Shown: positions 16,956 through 26,854 of the stretch, one piece after another
Position numbering within the stretch: position 1 is the stretch's first letter
Layout: each line of letters begins with the position of its first letter
NCBI RefSeq assembly: GCF_001698815.1
Contig: NZ_LGSI01000025.1
Span: 1-64,000 of the forward strand
From: Pseudomonas syringae
Lineage (GTDB): Bacteria; Pseudomonadota; Gammaproteobacteria; Pseudomonadales; Pseudomonadaceae
DNA: 64,000 nt
Reading direction: 5' to 3'
Made by a program: the position numbers and the translations under genes
Notes under the pieces: generated by a model
What the model saw: the letters and a program-made list of their open reading frames with translations, nothing else
Told to the model about the DNA's origin: nothing
Databases searched by the model: none

Positions 16956-17849
16956 TCAGTTCAATGGGTGCTGGCGCAGGAAATCCGCGGCAACAACAGA
17001 GGGGCTTTCGTGACCGACGTCGATGCGGGCGTTGAGGTCGATCATGGTCTGGTTGTCCAGCAGATCCGCCAGCGGCTTGAGCAGCGTGGCGATTTCCGGG
17101 TGGGCATCCAGGTATTCCTGACGAATCACCGGCGCAGCGGTGTAGTCCGGGAAGTAACGCTTGTCGTCCTGCAAGACTTTGAGCTTGAAGGCGTTCAAGC
17201 GACCGTCGGTGGTGTAGACCAGACCGGCGAAGACTTGCCCGTTACGCAGCGCGGTGTAGACCAGGCCGGCGTCCATCTGCCGGGTATTTTCACGACCGAG
17301 ATTCATGTCGTAATGCTTGACCATGCCAATCAGGCCGTCGGAACGGTTGGCGAACTCGGTGTCCAGCGCTACGACATGATTCTCTTTGGCTTCGTCCTTG
17401 AGCACTTTCGTCAGGTCGGTCATGGTGTTGACCTGCGGGTACTGGTCAGCAATTTTCTGCGGCAGGGCCAGCGCGTAGGTGTTGTTGAATTTCGACGGTG
17501 AAAGCCAGACCAAGCCTTTTTTCGCGTCGAGTTCTTTCACCCGGGCGTAGGTTTGTTCGCTGTCGAGTTTTTCATCGACATGGTTGTAGGCCACCAGAGA
17601 CACGCCGGTGTATTCCCACAACAAGTCCAACTGACCGCTTTCCTGTGCGCTGCGGGCCAGGTTACTGCCCAGACCGCCAGTGATTTGCACGTCGTAGTTT
17701 TTGGTACGCAAATATTGCGCGGTCAATTCAGCGAGCATGGTCTGCTCGGTAAATACCCGGGCACCAATGCGCAGCAGCGGCTTATCCGCTGCCTGGGCCA
17801 ATGCCGGGAACAGCAAGGCAAAGCCTAGAAACAAGCATAATTTTTTCAT
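16956..17849 (-). CDS. Osmoprotectant ABC transporter substrate-binding protein
   Basis: This 297-aa periplasmic protein has a Sec signal peptide (MKKLCLFLGFALLFPALAQA, cleaved before ADKP) and no lipobox, so it is soluble. It is of the OpuAC/OsmX type: IGARVFTEQTMLAEL at the N-terminus and the GGLGSNLARSAQESGQLDLLW segment match the family, and W/Y residues are available for an aromatic cage that binds quaternary ammonium groups. The second gene of the operon, between the two permeases. The likely ligand is betaine, choline or carnitine. Confidence 0.92.
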   Translation of the reverse strand: MKKLCLFLGFALLFPALAQAADKPLLRIGARVFTEQTMLAELTAQYLRTKNYDVQITGGLGSNLARSAQESGQLDLLWEYTGVSLVAYNHVDEKLDSEQTYARVKELDAKKGLVWLSPSKFNNTYALALPQKIADQYPQVNTMTDLTKVLKDEAKENHVVALDTEFANRSDGLIGMVKHYDMNLGRENTRQMDAGLVYTALRNGQVFAGLVYTTDGRLNAFKLKVLQDDKRYFPDYTAAPVIRQEYLDAHPEIATLLKPLADLLDNQTMIDLNARIDVGHESPSVVAADFLRQHPLN

Positions 17850-17864
17850 TGGAGTTCCTTTCGC

Positions 17865-18578
17865 TCAGCGAGTCAGGCCGCGTTCCAGCCAGATACGACT
17901 GGCGAATGTCACCAGGCCATCGAGCAGCAGCGCGAGCAAAGCGGTACACGCCGCGCCCAGCAGCAATTGCGGCTGATTGTTCAAGGCGATGCCGGGGAAA
18001 ATCAGGCTGCCGAGGCTGTTGGCGCCAATCAGGAAGGCCAGCGGCGCAGTTCCGACGTTGATTGCCAGTGCCACACGCACGCCACCGACGATGATCGGCA
18101 CGGCATTGGGCAATTCGACACGCAACAGCACCTGGCGGGGCGTCATGCCAATACCGACCGCGGCTTCCTTGAGTGAACCCTGAACGTTTTTCAGGCCTTC
18201 ATAAGTGTTGCGCACGATGGGCAGCAACGAGGCCAGGAACAGCGCGAAGATGGCGGGCCCGCTGCCGATGCCGAGGATACCCAGGGCGATGGCCAGAACC
18301 GCGAGAGGAGGAATGGTGTTACCAATGTTGAAGATCTGCATGAAGCGTTCGGCGCGGCTAACCATGCTGGGTCGACTGAGGGCAATGCCCGCCGGGATCC
18401 CGACCACAAGGGCCGCCAACATTGAAACCAGAACCAGAATCAGGTGAGCTTGCAGATAAAACAGCAGGTCATCCTGGTATTGCTTGATGGTACTTATGCC
18501 GATCCAGTGGATCAGCAGGGCCAGGAGTGCGATAACAACCGCACCTCCAATCAGCCCCTTGCCATAGCGATTAGCCAC
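17865..18578 (-). CDS. Osmoprotectant ABC transporter permease (first gene of operon)
   Basis: This 237-aa permease starts at a GTG with AAGGAG seven bases upstream. The open frame extends to 18704, but that N-terminus is polar, arginine-rich and lacks a ribosome site. The first helix begins at about residue 10 (GGAVVIALLALLIHW), and the EAA loop reads VRNTYEGLKNVQGSLKEAA. It leads the operon, whose promoter lies in the gap before prfC and is probably osmotically induced; I cannot point to a specific operator. Confidence 0.88.
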   Translation of the reverse strand: MANRYGKGLIGGAVVIALLALLIHWIGISTIKQYQDDLLFYLQAHLILVLVSMLAALVVGIPAGIALSRPSMVSRAERFMQIFNIGNTIPPLAVLAIALGILGIGSGPAIFALFLASLLPIVRNTYEGLKNVQGSLKEAAVGIGMTPRQVLLRVELPNAVPIIVGGVRVALAINVGTAPLAFLIGANSLGSLIFPGIALNNQPQLLLGAACTALLALLLDGLVTFASRIWLERGLTR

Positions 18579-18913
18579 AGGCGGACTCCTTATTTCAGTC
18601 GGCGAACGCGTTGCCGTTGATCGACCATTGCGGGTCATCAAGGAATAACGTTCGCGAAGAGCAGCGGGTGGGTCGCCGTTGAGGGTGAACCTCGGCGAAA
18701 ACACAAGCCATTAGCGCAGCTTCGTCAAGCTAACCCTTTGATTTTGCGGACCCTGACGATGGCTGTATCAGGGGAGTGGACGTCTCCACGACCTGAAAGG
18801 TTCCCACACAAGATAGTAATTGGCCACCGCGCATGTGCTGAACGGTTCGGTTATTGCATCGAGATAGGCTATAATCTGCGCCCTTTTTTGACTCACCTGC
18901 CAGGCGATTTCCC
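18579..18913. promoter_or_regulatory. Divergent promoter region, osmoprotectant operon / prfC
   Basis: These 335 bases contain no gene. They separate divergent starts and must hold both promoters. No confident operator could be assigned. Confidence 0.4.
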
Positions 18914-20497
18914 ATGACCCACCAGGCCGCCGAAGTCGCGAAACGCCGCACTTTCGCCATCATTTCCCACCCGGATGCGGGCAAGACCACCATCACCGAG
19001 AAGCTGCTGCTGATGGGCAAGGCCATTTCCATCGCCGGCACGGTGAAGTCTCGCAAGTCCGACCGCCATGCAACATCCGACTGGATGGAGATGGAGAAAC
19101 AACGGGGTATTTCCATTACCACCTCGGTCATGCAGTTCCCGTATCGCGATCACATGATCAACCTGCTCGACACCCCGGGCCACGAAGACTTCTCCGAAGA
19201 TACCTATCGCACCCTGACCGCCGTCGACTCGGCCCTGATGGTGCTCGATGGCGGTAAAGGCGTTGAGCCACGGACCATCGCGCTGATGGACGTTTGCCGT
19301 CTGCGCGACACGCCTATCGTCAGCTTCATCAACAAGCTGGACCGCGACATTCGCGACCCTATCGAATTGCTGGACGAGATCGAAGCAGTCCTGAAGATCA
19401 AGGCTGCGCCGATCACCTGGCCGATTGGTTGCTACCGCGACTTCAAAGGTGTTTACCACCTGGCCGACGACTACATCATTGTCTACACCGCTGGCCACGG
19501 CCACGAACGCACCGACGTCAAGATCATCGAGAAGCTCGATTCGGACGAAGCCCGCGCACACTTGGGCGACGAGTACGATCGTTTCGTCGATCAGCTGGAA
19601 CTGGTTCAGGGCGCTTGCCATGAATTCAACCAGGAAGAGTTCATCAACGGTCAGCTGACGCCGGTGTTCTTCGGCACGGCGCTGGGCAACTTCGGTGTCG
19701 ATCACGTGCTCGATGCCGTGGTGAACTGGGCGCCAATGCCGTTGGCGCGGGTTGCCAACGAGCGCACCGTGGAGCCGGTTGAAGAGAAATTCACCGGTTT
19801 CGTGTTCAAGATCCAGGCAAACATGGACCCCAAGCACCGCGACCGGATCGCCTTCATGCGTATCTGTTCGGGCCGCTATGACAAGGGCATGAAAATGCGC
19901 CATGTGCGTCTGGGCAAGGAAGTGCGCATCGGCGATGCACTGACGTTCTTCTCGTCCGAGCGCGAAATGCTCGAAGAAGCCTACGCCGGCGACATCATCG
20001 GCCTGCACAACCACGGCACGATCCAGATCGGCGACACCTTCACCGAAGGCGAAAACCTCGGCTTCACCGGTATCCCGCACTTCGCTCCGGAGCTGTTCCG
20101 TCGCGTGCGCCTGAAAGATCCGCTCAAGTCCAAGCAATTGCGTCAGGGCTTGCAGCAACTGGCCGAAGAAGGCGCCACGCAGGTGTTCTTCCCGCTGCGC
20201 AGCAACGACATCATTCTCGGCGCCGTGGGTGTGCTGCAGTTCGATGTGGTCGCCAGCCGCTTGAAAGAAGAATACAAAGTTGAATGTGCCTACGAGCCGA
20301 TCACAGTGTGGTCAGCGCGCTGGATCGAATGCGCGGACAAGAAGAAGCTCGAAGAGTTTGAAGTCAAGGCCGTGGAAAACCTCGCGCTGGACGGCGGCGG
20401 TCATCTGACCTACCTGGCGCCAACCCGGGTCAACCTGGCCTTGATGGAAGAGCGCTGGGCGGACGTGAAATTCCGCGCGACGCGTGAGCATCATTAA
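18914..20497 (+). CDS. prfC: Peptide chain release factor 3 (RF3)
   Basis: This is the translational GTPase that removes RF1/RF2 from the ribosome after peptide release. The length, 527 aa, is typical. The G motifs are intact: G1 [14 protein letters not shown]3 DTPGHEDF and G4 NKLDRD. Domains II and III follow. It is monocistronic, divergent from the osmoprotectant transporter, and followed by a REPIN. Confidence 0.97.
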   Translation: MTHQAAEVAKRRTFAIISHPDAGKTTITEKLLLMGKAISIAGTVKSRKSDRHATSDWMEMEKQRGISITTSVMQFPYRDHMINLLDTPGHEDFSEDTYRTLTAVDSALMVLDGGKGVEPRTIALMDVCRLRDTPIVSFINKLDRDIRDPIELLDEIEAVLKIKAAPITWPIGCYRDFKGVYHLADDYIIVYTAGHGHERTDVKIIEKLDSDEARAHLGDEYDRFVDQLELVQGACHEFNQEEFINGQLTPVFFGTALGNFGVDHVLDAVVNWAPMPLARVANERTVEPVEEKFTGFVFKIQANMDPKHRDRIAFMRICSGRYDKGMKMRHVRLGKEVRIGDALTFFSSEREMLEEAYAGDIIGLHNHGTIQIGDTFTEGENLGFTGIPHFAPELFRRVRLKDPLKSKQLRQGLQQLAEEGATQVFFPLRSNDIILGAVGVLQFDVVASRLKEEYKVECAYEPITVWSARWIECADKKKLEEFEVKAVENLALDGGGHLTYLAPTRVNLALMEERWADVKFRATREHH

Positions 20498-20521
20498 CAC
20501 CGCATGACTAGGTGATTTCCT

Positions 20522-20610
20522 GTTGGAGCGAGGCTTGCCCGCGAAGAACGATGACGCGGTGGATCTGACCCACCGCGGCGCCTGATTCGCGAGCAAGCTC
20601 GCTCCCACGG
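20522..20610. repeat. REPIN, GCTTGCCCGCG type (degenerate right arm)
   Basis: The left arm TTGGAGCGAGGCTTGCCCGC is intact. The right arm CGCGAGCAAGCTCGCTCCCA differs by several bases. It lies between the convergent ends of prfC and ggt, where it could act as a transcript end. Confidence 0.85.
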
Positions 20611-20630
20611 TTCGATCTCCTTATCTGCAA

Positions 20631-22298
20631 TTACTTCACCACCATCCCCACTCCCCGCCCTCGTGGATCGGACGCTGTCTCCAGCTTCGTGCCGTCAATC
20701 TTGATCGCCTGCACATTACCCATCTCCCAGCCTTGATCCTCAAGCTTATAGCCCATGGCCTTGAGGTCTTCGGCGGGCTTGCCGGTCAGTGGCGCGTAGG
20801 CGTCGTAGTAAATGGTGTCCTTGGGCAGCAACTGGTGATGCACCCGTTGCGCGCCGACAGCTTCCTTCAACGGCAGCTTGTAGTCATAGATATTGTTCAG
20901 CACCTGAAAGATTGACGTGAAAATCCGCGAGCCGCCCGGCGTGCCCAGCACCAGCGTTACTTCGCCGTCGCGGGTCACCAGGCTTGGGCTCATGGAAGAC
21001 AGCATGCGCTTGCCCGGTTCGATGGCATTGGCGCTGCCGCCCACCACGCCAAAGGCATTGGCCACGCCCGGCTTGGAGCTGAAATCATCCATTTCGTCGT
21101 TGAGCAGGAAACCCGCACCTTTTACGACAACGCCGCTGCCGTAATCCCAGTTCAGGGTGTAGGTGTTACTGACCGCGTTACCTTGTTTGTCGACGATAGA
21201 AAAGTGCGTGGTCTGATGCGGCTCAAGGCCGGGCTTGATGTTTGCCGTAGGTGAAATGGCCGTCGGATTGATTTCATGGGCACGCTTGGCGAGGTACGCC
21301 TCGTCGATCAATTCGTTGACCGGCACCTTGGAGAATTCCGGATCGCCGAGGTAATCCGCGCGGTCGGCAAACACGCGCTTTTCGATTTCCGCCAGCAGAT
21401 GGATATAGCGCGCCGAGTTGAGTGCAACGCCTTTGAAGTCTTCGGCGCGCTGCTCCTTGATGCCGATCAACTGCGCCAAGGCGACGCCGCCGGAACTGGG
21501 CAATGGCGCGGTATACAGCGTGTTGCCGCGCCAGTTGACGTGCAGCGGTTTGCGCCAGACAGCTTTGTAATCCGCCAGATCCTGTTTGCTGATCAGGCCA
21601 TTATCACGCTGCATCTGCGCCACCAGCAGATCAGCGGTCTGGCCGCCGTAGAACTCTTTCGCGCCCTTGTCGGCAATGCGTTCGAGGGTCTTGGCCAGCT
21701 CCGGCTGACGCAAGGTTTCACCGACTTTCATGTTGCCGAAATAATCGTTGAAATTGGTCGTGCCGTTGAACAGTTCCAGCGCCTCCTGGCGATACATGTA
21801 TTGCTTTTCGGCGACCTTGAAGCCGTTCTGCGCGTAACCGATGGCCGGGGTCAACAGCTCGGACCACGGCAACTTGCCAAACTTCTGATGCGCTTCCCAC
21901 AAGCCCATCACCGTGCCCGGCACGCCCACTGCGCGGGCGCCGACCAGGCTCATGTTTTCAATGACTTCGCCTTTGTCGTTCAGGTACATGTTGCGCGAGG
22001 CGGCCTTCGGCGCGGTTTCCCGGTAATCGAGAAAATACGGTTTGCCGTCCATGAACAGGGTCATGAAGCCACCGCCGCCAATGTTCCCCGCTTCGGGATA
22101 AGTCACCGCCAGGGTGAAGGCCGTCGCCACCGCAGCGTCGACGGCATTGCCGCCTTTCTTGAGAATCTGTGCCGCGACTTCGGCGCCGTATTGGTCCGGC
22201 GAAGCCACCGCGCCGCCTTCCAGAGTCACGGCGAACGCCGCCGACGAGCTGACAATGGCCACAGACAAAGCCAATGTCTTGAACATGACGAGTCGCAT
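20631..22298 (-). CDS. ggt: Gamma-glutamyltransferase
   Basis: This 555-aa periplasmic enzyme hydrolyses or transfers the gamma-glutamyl group of glutathione and related peptides. A signal peptide covers about the first 23 residues (to SSAAFA). Autocleavage is expected before the nucleophile Thr at about residue 363, in HQTTHFSIVD, and the glycine-rich loop PSSGG (about 268-271) is also present. AAGGA precedes the ATG at 22298, so that start is kept over the ATG four codons later. It appears monocistronic and supplies glutamate and cysteinylglycine from exogenous glutathione. Confidence 0.95.
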   Translation of the reverse strand: MRLVMFKTLALSVAIVSSSAAFAVTLEGGAVASPDQYGAEVAAQILKKGGNAVDAAVATAFTLAVTYPEAGNIGGGGFMTLFMDGKPYFLDYRETAPKAASRNMYLNDKGEVIENMSLVGARAVGVPGTVMGLWEAHQKFGKLPWSELLTPAIGYAQNGFKVAEKQYMYRQEALELFNGTTNFNDYFGNMKVGETLRQPELAKTLERIADKGAKEFYGGQTADLLVAQMQRDNGLISKQDLADYKAVWRKPLHVNWRGNTLYTAPLPSSGGVALAQLIGIKEQRAEDFKGVALNSARYIHLLAEIEKRVFADRADYLGDPEFSKVPVNELIDEAYLAKRAHEINPTAISPTANIKPGLEPHQTTHFSIVDKQGNAVSNTYTLNWDYGSGVVVKGAGFLLNDEMDDFSSKPGVANAFGVVGGSANAIEPGKRMLSSMSPSLVTRDGEVTLVLGTPGGSRIFTSIFQVLNNIYDYKLPLKEAVGAQRVHHQLLPKDTIYYDAYAPLTGKPAEDLKAMGYKLEDQGWEMGNVQAIKIDGTKLETASDPRGRGVGMVVK

Positions 22299-22364
22299 AA
22301 CGCTTCCTTATTATTTGCAGAACTGACGGCACTGATTAATGACCAGGAATGGCACAAACGCAAA

Positions 22365-22389
22365 CGGCCACCCGAAGGTGGCCGCTTTT
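22365..22389. terminator. Rho-independent terminator
   Basis: CGGCCACC-CGAA-GGTGGCCG forms an 8-bp stem with a stable tetraloop. CTTTTT follows on the plus strand and TTTGCGTTT on the minus strand. It most likely terminates the leftward SDR gene just upstream. Confidence 0.75.
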
Positions 22390-22411
22390 TGGCAATTACG
22401 CGTCGCAGGTC

Positions 22412-23308
22412 TTATACAACCAGTTCGTCGCGAATCCAGTCGGTGACCGAAGTGCGCTTCGGAACCCAGCCCAGCAGTTCGCGTGCATTCTTGCCGCGTA
22501 CCCGGCTGTTGGAACCCAGGCCATAGTTGGCCATTTCATAGCCCCATTCGGCCTCGGCATCCTTGAGCGGCCAGTCCTGCACCACAGCCAGGCCCAGCGC
22601 CTTGGCGATGGCATTGCTCATGTCGACAAAGGCCGCTTCGCCGCTTTCGACAAAATAGAAGGTGCCGGCCGGGGTTTTCTCCAGGGCCAGCGCGTACAGC
22701 TCGACCACGTCTTCGATATGCACGTTGGACCAGATGTTCTCGCCCGGGCCGACGTGTCGCATGATGTCGCTCTTGCGCGCCTGCTTGATCAATCGCGGCA
22801 ACTGCACGCTGTCACGCTTCACGCCAAGGCTGTGGCCATAGATCAAGGTGTTGCAGATCACTGCCGAACGCACGCCTTGTTTGGCGGCATCGAGCACCAG
22901 GTTGTCGATGGCAACGCGCGCGGCCTTGTCGGCGGTCGGCTCCGGCAACTGGCCTTCGTAATAGATGACATCGCTGCCCTTGCCGCCGGACGCGTCGCCG
23001 ACAATGCTGGAACCGCTGGTGTGCAGAAACGGCTTGTTCGAACCTTTGAGGCCTTCGATCAGCGCTTCGACCGCGCCGCGATGGTCGCTGCTGGCGGCGT
23101 TGATCACACCATCAGCTTTGCGCGCCTGTTCGGTGAGCAACGCGCTGTCGTCCAGGGTGCCGACCACCGGCGTGATGCCCAGTGCGGTCATTTCCTCAGC
23201 CTGTTCGGCGCTGCGCACCAGACCGGTAACCTTATGACCCTTCTTGACCAGACCGGTAGCGATGGAACCACCGATGAAACCGGCGGCGCCTGTAATGAAT
23301 ACGTTCAT
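22412..23308 (-). CDS. NAD(P)-dependent SDR family oxidoreductase (atypical/extended)
   Basis: This 298-aa cytoplasmic Rossmann protein has the dinucleotide motif GAAGFIGGSIATGL at residues 7-20 and the VRSAEQAEEM region after strand 2. It resembles the NAD-dependent epimerase/dehydratase group but the usual YxxxK pair is not clear, so the substrate is open. The ATG at 23308 has TTGGAG upstream; the frame's extension to 23407 is rejected. A LysR gene lies upstream on the same strand beyond a repeat-filled gap and may regulate it. Confidence 0.85.
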   Translation of the reverse strand: MNVFITGAAGFIGGSIATGLVKKGHKVTGLVRSAEQAEEMTALGITPVVGTLDDSALLTEQARKADGVINAASSDHRGAVEALIEGLKGSNKPFLHTSGSSIVGDASGGKGSDVIYYEGQLPEPTADKAARVAIDNLVLDAAKQGVRSAVICNTLIYGHSLGVKRDSVQLPRLIKQARKSDIMRHVGPGENIWSNVHIEDVVELYALALEKTPAGTFYFVESGEAAFVDMSNAIAKALGLAVVQDWPLKDAEAEWGYEMANYGLGSNSRVRGKNARELLGWVPKRTSVTDWIRDELVV

Positions 23309-23436
23309 GGTGACTCCAAGGTTGCGATGAATGATGGGATCAGTATCGGCTTCGGATTCATGTTGAAAAAGACGGGGCTGGTGAAATGACTTTTGCGTTG
23401 TAGGCACGAATCACCAACCCGCAATCACAAACCATC

Positions 23437-23520
23437 CGGTAGGAGGGGACTCGTCCCCGAAAGCTATTGCAAAACAATTCGAAAGACGGCGGCTGAGGTA
23501 TCGCCTTCGGGGACAAGTCC
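23437..23520. repeat. REPIN, GGGGACTTGTCCCC type, truncated right arm
   Basis: The left arm CGGTAGGAGGGGACTCGTCC begins at 23437, and the right arm CTTCGGGGACAAGTCC ends abruptly at 23520 without CCTCCTACC. It is the first unit of a tandem pair whose shared segment begins about 45 bases before this REPIN. Confidence 0.85.
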
Positions 23521-23577
23521 GATGGCTTTTGCGTGGAAGAAATGAATCACCAACCCGCCATCGGCAATCACATCCCT

Positions 23578-23683
23578 CCGGTAGGAGGGGACTCGTCCCC
23601 GAAAGCAATTGGACGGACAGCGAGATAATCCGAAAGTGACGTCGGCTGAGGGATCGCCTTCGGGGACAAGTCCCCTCCTACCG
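23578..23683. repeat. REPIN, GGGGACTTGTCCCC type, complete
   Basis: Both arms are present. The flanking AATCACCAACCCGCCATC before it repeats the flank of the preceding copy, so a unit of about 135-145 bp has been tandemly duplicated. Confidence 0.88.
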
Positions 23684-23698
23684 AGATTCGATGTTTGC

Positions 23699-24595
23699 CT
23701 ACACCGCATAACCCGCCATCTTCTGCTGAATGAAATCCAGAAAACACTGAATGCGCAGTGCCAGCTGCGAGTTGCGGTAATACACGGCGTTGATCGGTTG
23801 ACGATAGCCTGTGTTGGCGTCGGGCAGGATGATGTTGAGTCGCCCCAGGCGGATGTCTTCGTGGGTCATGAAGTGCGACAGACACACGATACCCTCGCCC
23901 GCCAGCGCCAGCTGCCGCAAGGTTTCGCCACTGGAAGCGGCGATAGCCGGCTGGATAAACAGTCGATCTCCTTCAGCATGGCGCAGCGGCCAGTGGTTGA
24001 GGGTTTCGGTCTGGGTAAAACCCAATAGCACGTGCTCGGCCAGCGCTTCGACGCTGCCTGGCATGCCATGTTTTTTTAGATAGTCAGGGCTGGCGAGGAT
24101 GTTTAGCGGGCTGCTGCCCAACGAGCGAGCGTGCAGGGTCGAGTCCGCCAGGGCGCCGATGCGAATGGCGACATCGGTGCTTTGCTCCAGCAGATCGATA
24201 ATCAGGTCGTTGCTGTTGAGCTCGAGCTGGATGTCTGGATAAAGCTCACGAAACTCGGCGACGTAAGGCACCACCGAATGCAGCATGAACGGCGACGCCG
24301 CGTTGATCCGCAAACGGCCGGCGGGCGTTTGCTGGCGCAGGGAAAGCCGCTCTTCCAGTTCCTCCATCTGCGCCAGGATCAGCCTGGCCCGTTCGAGAAA
24401 GAATTTGCCTTCTTCGGTCAGGTCCATGCGCCGCGTGGTGCGGTTGATCAGCGTGGTTTCCAGCTTGGCTTCAAGGCGCGACAAGGTCCGACTGATGGCC
24501 GAGGGCGTTTGTCCAACCTGTTCGGCCGCAGCGGAAATCGACCCGCACTCGATCACCGAGATAAATACCTGCAATTCATCGGAGCGCGCTTTCAT
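23699..24595 (-). CDS. LysR-family transcriptional regulator
   Basis: This 298-aa regulator has an N-terminal winged helix-turn-helix (residues 5-64, with SISAAAEQVGQTPSAISRTL as the recognition region) followed by a periplasmic-binding-protein-like effector domain from about residue 90. It lies about 390 bp upstream of the SDR gene on the same strand, and could control it; this type of LysR is often beside an oxidoreductase. The effector is unknown. Confidence 0.92.
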   Translation of the reverse strand: MKARSDELQVFISVIECGSISAAAEQVGQTPSAISRTLSRLEAKLETTLINRTTRRMDLTEEGKFFLERARLILAQMEELEERLSLRQQTPAGRLRINAASPFMLHSVVPYVAEFRELYPDIQLELNSNDLIIDLLEQSTDVAIRIGALADSTLHARSLGSSPLNILASPDYLKKHGMPGSVEALAEHVLLGFTQTETLNHWPLRHAEGDRLFIQPAIAASSGETLRQLALAGEGIVCLSHFMTHEDIRLGRLNIILPDANTGYRQPINAVYYRNSQLALRIQCFLDFIQQKMAGYAV

Positions 24596-24658
24596 TGTTG
24601 TCTTCCACTCAAAACAGCCTGGATATTAGCGCTGTTCAGGGCAACAAAGCATGCCGAT

Positions 24659-25423
24659 TCATCCACCGATCAATAGATGCAATCCCAGCGCGCCCATGCC
24701 TGTGAAGAATATGCGTTTGAACAGTTGCGCGCTGATGCGCTGGCGTAACCACTGGCCGAACCACATGCCGAGCAATGCCGGAATCAGCGCCAGCAATGAA
24801 GCGCCGAGTTCACCGCCGCCCAAGGCATTGTTCCAGAACAGACCGCCGGCCAGCGCCAGGGTGGAAACGGTAAATGACAGGCCCAACGCTTGCACCAGCT
24901 GGTTGCGCGCCAGCCCGAGCGCCTGAAGATACGGCACCGCCGGAATGACAAAGACGCCGGTCGCCGAGGTGATGATGCCAGTCAGCAACCCGCAGAGCGG
25001 CCCCAGCCAGCTTTCATGTCTCGCCGGAATGTGCAGCGTCGGCAGGAACAGCCCGCTCAAGGCATACAACACCAATGCCGCACCCAGCGCGCGGGTCATT
25101 GAATGCCCGCCGCTCATCCCGATGCCGATCGAACCCAGTCCGGTGCCCATCACGATCATCACCAGCAGCGGCCACAGGCGCCGGATCAGCACCCGCAGTT
25201 GGCCGCCCGCCGCCAGTTGCCAGAGATTGGTCAAGGTCGATGGGATGATCAATAACGCGGCTGCCTGCGCCGGAAGCATAGCCAGCCCGAGCAACCCCAT
25301 CGCGACCGTCGGCAAGCCCAGGCCAATGACGCCCTTGACCGTGCCAGCCAGCAAAAAGGTGCCCATCACCAGAGCCGACAAGGCCCAGCCGAGTGCCTGA
25401 TAGTGTTGGATAATTTCATTCAT
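24659..25423 (-). CDS. TauE/SafE family sulfite/organosulfonate exporter-like membrane protein
   Basis: This 254-aa inner-membrane protein has about eight hydrophobic helices. The family signature GTVKGVIGLGLPTVAMGLL is at residues 27-45, and the second half repeats it (LLTGIITSATGVFVIPAVPY). Members transport small anions such as sulfite, sulfoacetate or sulfolactate; the substrate is not predictable. It is divergent from a LysR gene (25535), which may regulate it. Confidence 0.88.
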   Translation of the reverse strand: MNEIIQHYQALGWALSALVMGTFLLAGTVKGVIGLGLPTVAMGLLGLAMLPAQAAALLIIPSTLTNLWQLAAGGQLRVLIRRLWPLLVMIVMGTGLGSIGIGMSGGHSMTRALGAALVLYALSGLFLPTLHIPARHESWLGPLCGLLTGIITSATGVFVIPAVPYLQALGLARNQLVQALGLSFTVSTLALAGGLFWNNALGGGELGASLLALIPALLGMWFGQWLRQRISAQLFKRIFFTGMGALGLHLLIGG

Positions 25424-25534
25424 GGGCCTATGCTGACGCCGTCACGGGAATCTGAAAATCTGTCATGCATTGAGCCAGCCTCCAGCTCAGGCAGAGGTAG
25501 AGACAAAAGCTATCGCCCACGTCAAAGGCTGACC

Positions 25535-26470
25535 ATGCACTTCGATCTGATTGATCTGCGACTTTTTTTGAACGTGCTCGAAAGCGGCAATATCACCGCC
25601 GGTGCAGCCAGCAGCCATCTATCCCTGGCCTCGGCCAGCGCAAGGATTCGGGGGATGGAAGCCTCACTGAACATTGCCCTGCTCGAACGCGGCCGTCGCG
25701 GTGTGACGCCGACTCCGGCAGGCAAAGCCCTGGCGCAGCATGCTCGATTGATACTGCAACAGGTCGAGCGCATGCAATTTGATCTTGCCGATTACGCCAA
25801 AGGGTTCAAAGGCCAGGTCCGCCTGCTGTGCAATACCTCCGCGCTGAGTGAACACCTGCCGGAATTGCTGGCGGACTTTCTGGTGAGTCATCCCAACATC
25901 GACATCGAAGTCGAGGAACATCCGAGCCTGCGCATCCTGCATGCGGTGCGCCACGGGACGGCGGACATTGGCATCATTTCCGACGCTGTCGATGCCAGCG
26001 ACCTGCAGACCCGGCCGTTCCGCGCCGACCCTCTGGCGGTGATCATGCCGTTGGACCATCCCTTGCAGGATCAGACCACCCTGAGCTTCAACCAGCTTCT
26101 GGATTACGAGTTTGTCGGTTTGGCCGTCAACAGCGCCATGGCGATTTACCTCGAAGGCCAGGCGCTGCATGCCGGAAAACGCCTACGCATCAGGGTGCGG
26201 GCCGAAGGATTTGCCGCAGCGATCAGGATGGTTGCCCACGGCGCCGGCCTGGGCATCGTCCCACAAGCCGCCATCGAGCGCTGGCAGGGAGAACGTCAGT
26301 TCAAAAGCATCGCCTTGACTGACCCATGGGCCGACCGAAAACTGCTGCTGTGTGCAGTGAATTTCGCGGCCTTGCCGGGTTACGCCGGGGCGTTACTGGA
26401 GGTTTTGAGCTGCGCTTCTGGATACCCGGATGTCGAGCACAGACAACTGAGCTGCAACCAACCGCCCTAA
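25535..26470 (+). CDS. LysR-family transcriptional regulator
   Basis: This 311-aa protein starts at the ATG at 25535 (AAAGG upstream), since the earlier in-frame residues from 25403 overlap the divergent gene and look non-coding. The DNA-binding domain is in residues 1-60 (ITAGAASSHLSLASASARI), the effector domain after about 90. It probably regulates the divergent TauE/SafE gene and/or the cupin gene 39 bp downstream. Confidence 0.9.
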   Translation: MHFDLIDLRLFLNVLESGNITAGAASSHLSLASASARIRGMEASLNIALLERGRRGVTPTPAGKALAQHARLILQQVERMQFDLADYAKGFKGQVRLLCNTSALSEHLPELLADFLVSHPNIDIEVEEHPSLRILHAVRHGTADIGIISDAVDASDLQTRPFRADPLAVIMPLDHPLQDQTTLSFNQLLDYEFVGLAVNSAMAIYLEGQALHAGKRLRIRVRAEGFAAAIRMVAHGAGLGIVPQAAIERWQGERQFKSIALTDPWADRKLLLCAVNFAALPGYAGALLEVLSCASGYPDVEHRQLSCNQPP

Positions 26471-26509
26471 GGTAGCCGAGCGATTTTCGCCCATACCCTG
26501 GAGCTGTCC

Positions 26510-26854
26510 ATGTCTACGCCGATTACTGTCCTGCGCGATACCCACCCGCTACCGGTGCTCGATGCCTGCAAATGGGAAAAACTCGAAGGCGACCCGCACA
26601 CCGTCAATCTCAACGCCTACACGTCCGAAGACGGCAGCAAGATCATGGGCACCTGGATCTGCACACCGGGCAAATGGCGAGTGGATTACGTGAAGTGGGA
26701 ATACTGCCATTTCCAGGAAGGCTACTGCATCATCACCCCGGATGGCATGGACCCGATTCATCTGCGGGCCGGTGACATCTTTGTGGTTGAGCCGGGAATG
26801 AAAGGCATCTGGGAGGTTGTCGAGACGGTACGCAAGTATTTTGTCTTTGCCTGA
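26510..26854 (+). CDS. Cupin-domain protein (cupin_3/DUF861 type)
   Basis: This 114-aa single-domain beta-barrel protein has the conserved GTWICTPGKWRVDY segment, the EGYCIITPDG turn and the AGDIFVVEPGMKGIWEVVE block typical of (S)-ureidoglycine aminohydrolase/EutQ-like small cupins. Most metal-binding His residues of classic cupins are absent apart from one near CHFQEGY, so catalysis is uncertain. CTGGAG precedes the ATG. It lies directly behind a LysR gene and may be cotranscribed. Confidence 0.88.
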   Translation: MSTPITVLRDTHPLPVLDACKWEKLEGDPHTVNLNAYTSEDGSKIMGTWICTPGKWRVDYVKWEYCHFQEGYCIITPDGMDPIHLRAGDIFVVEPGMKGIWEVVETVRKYFVFA

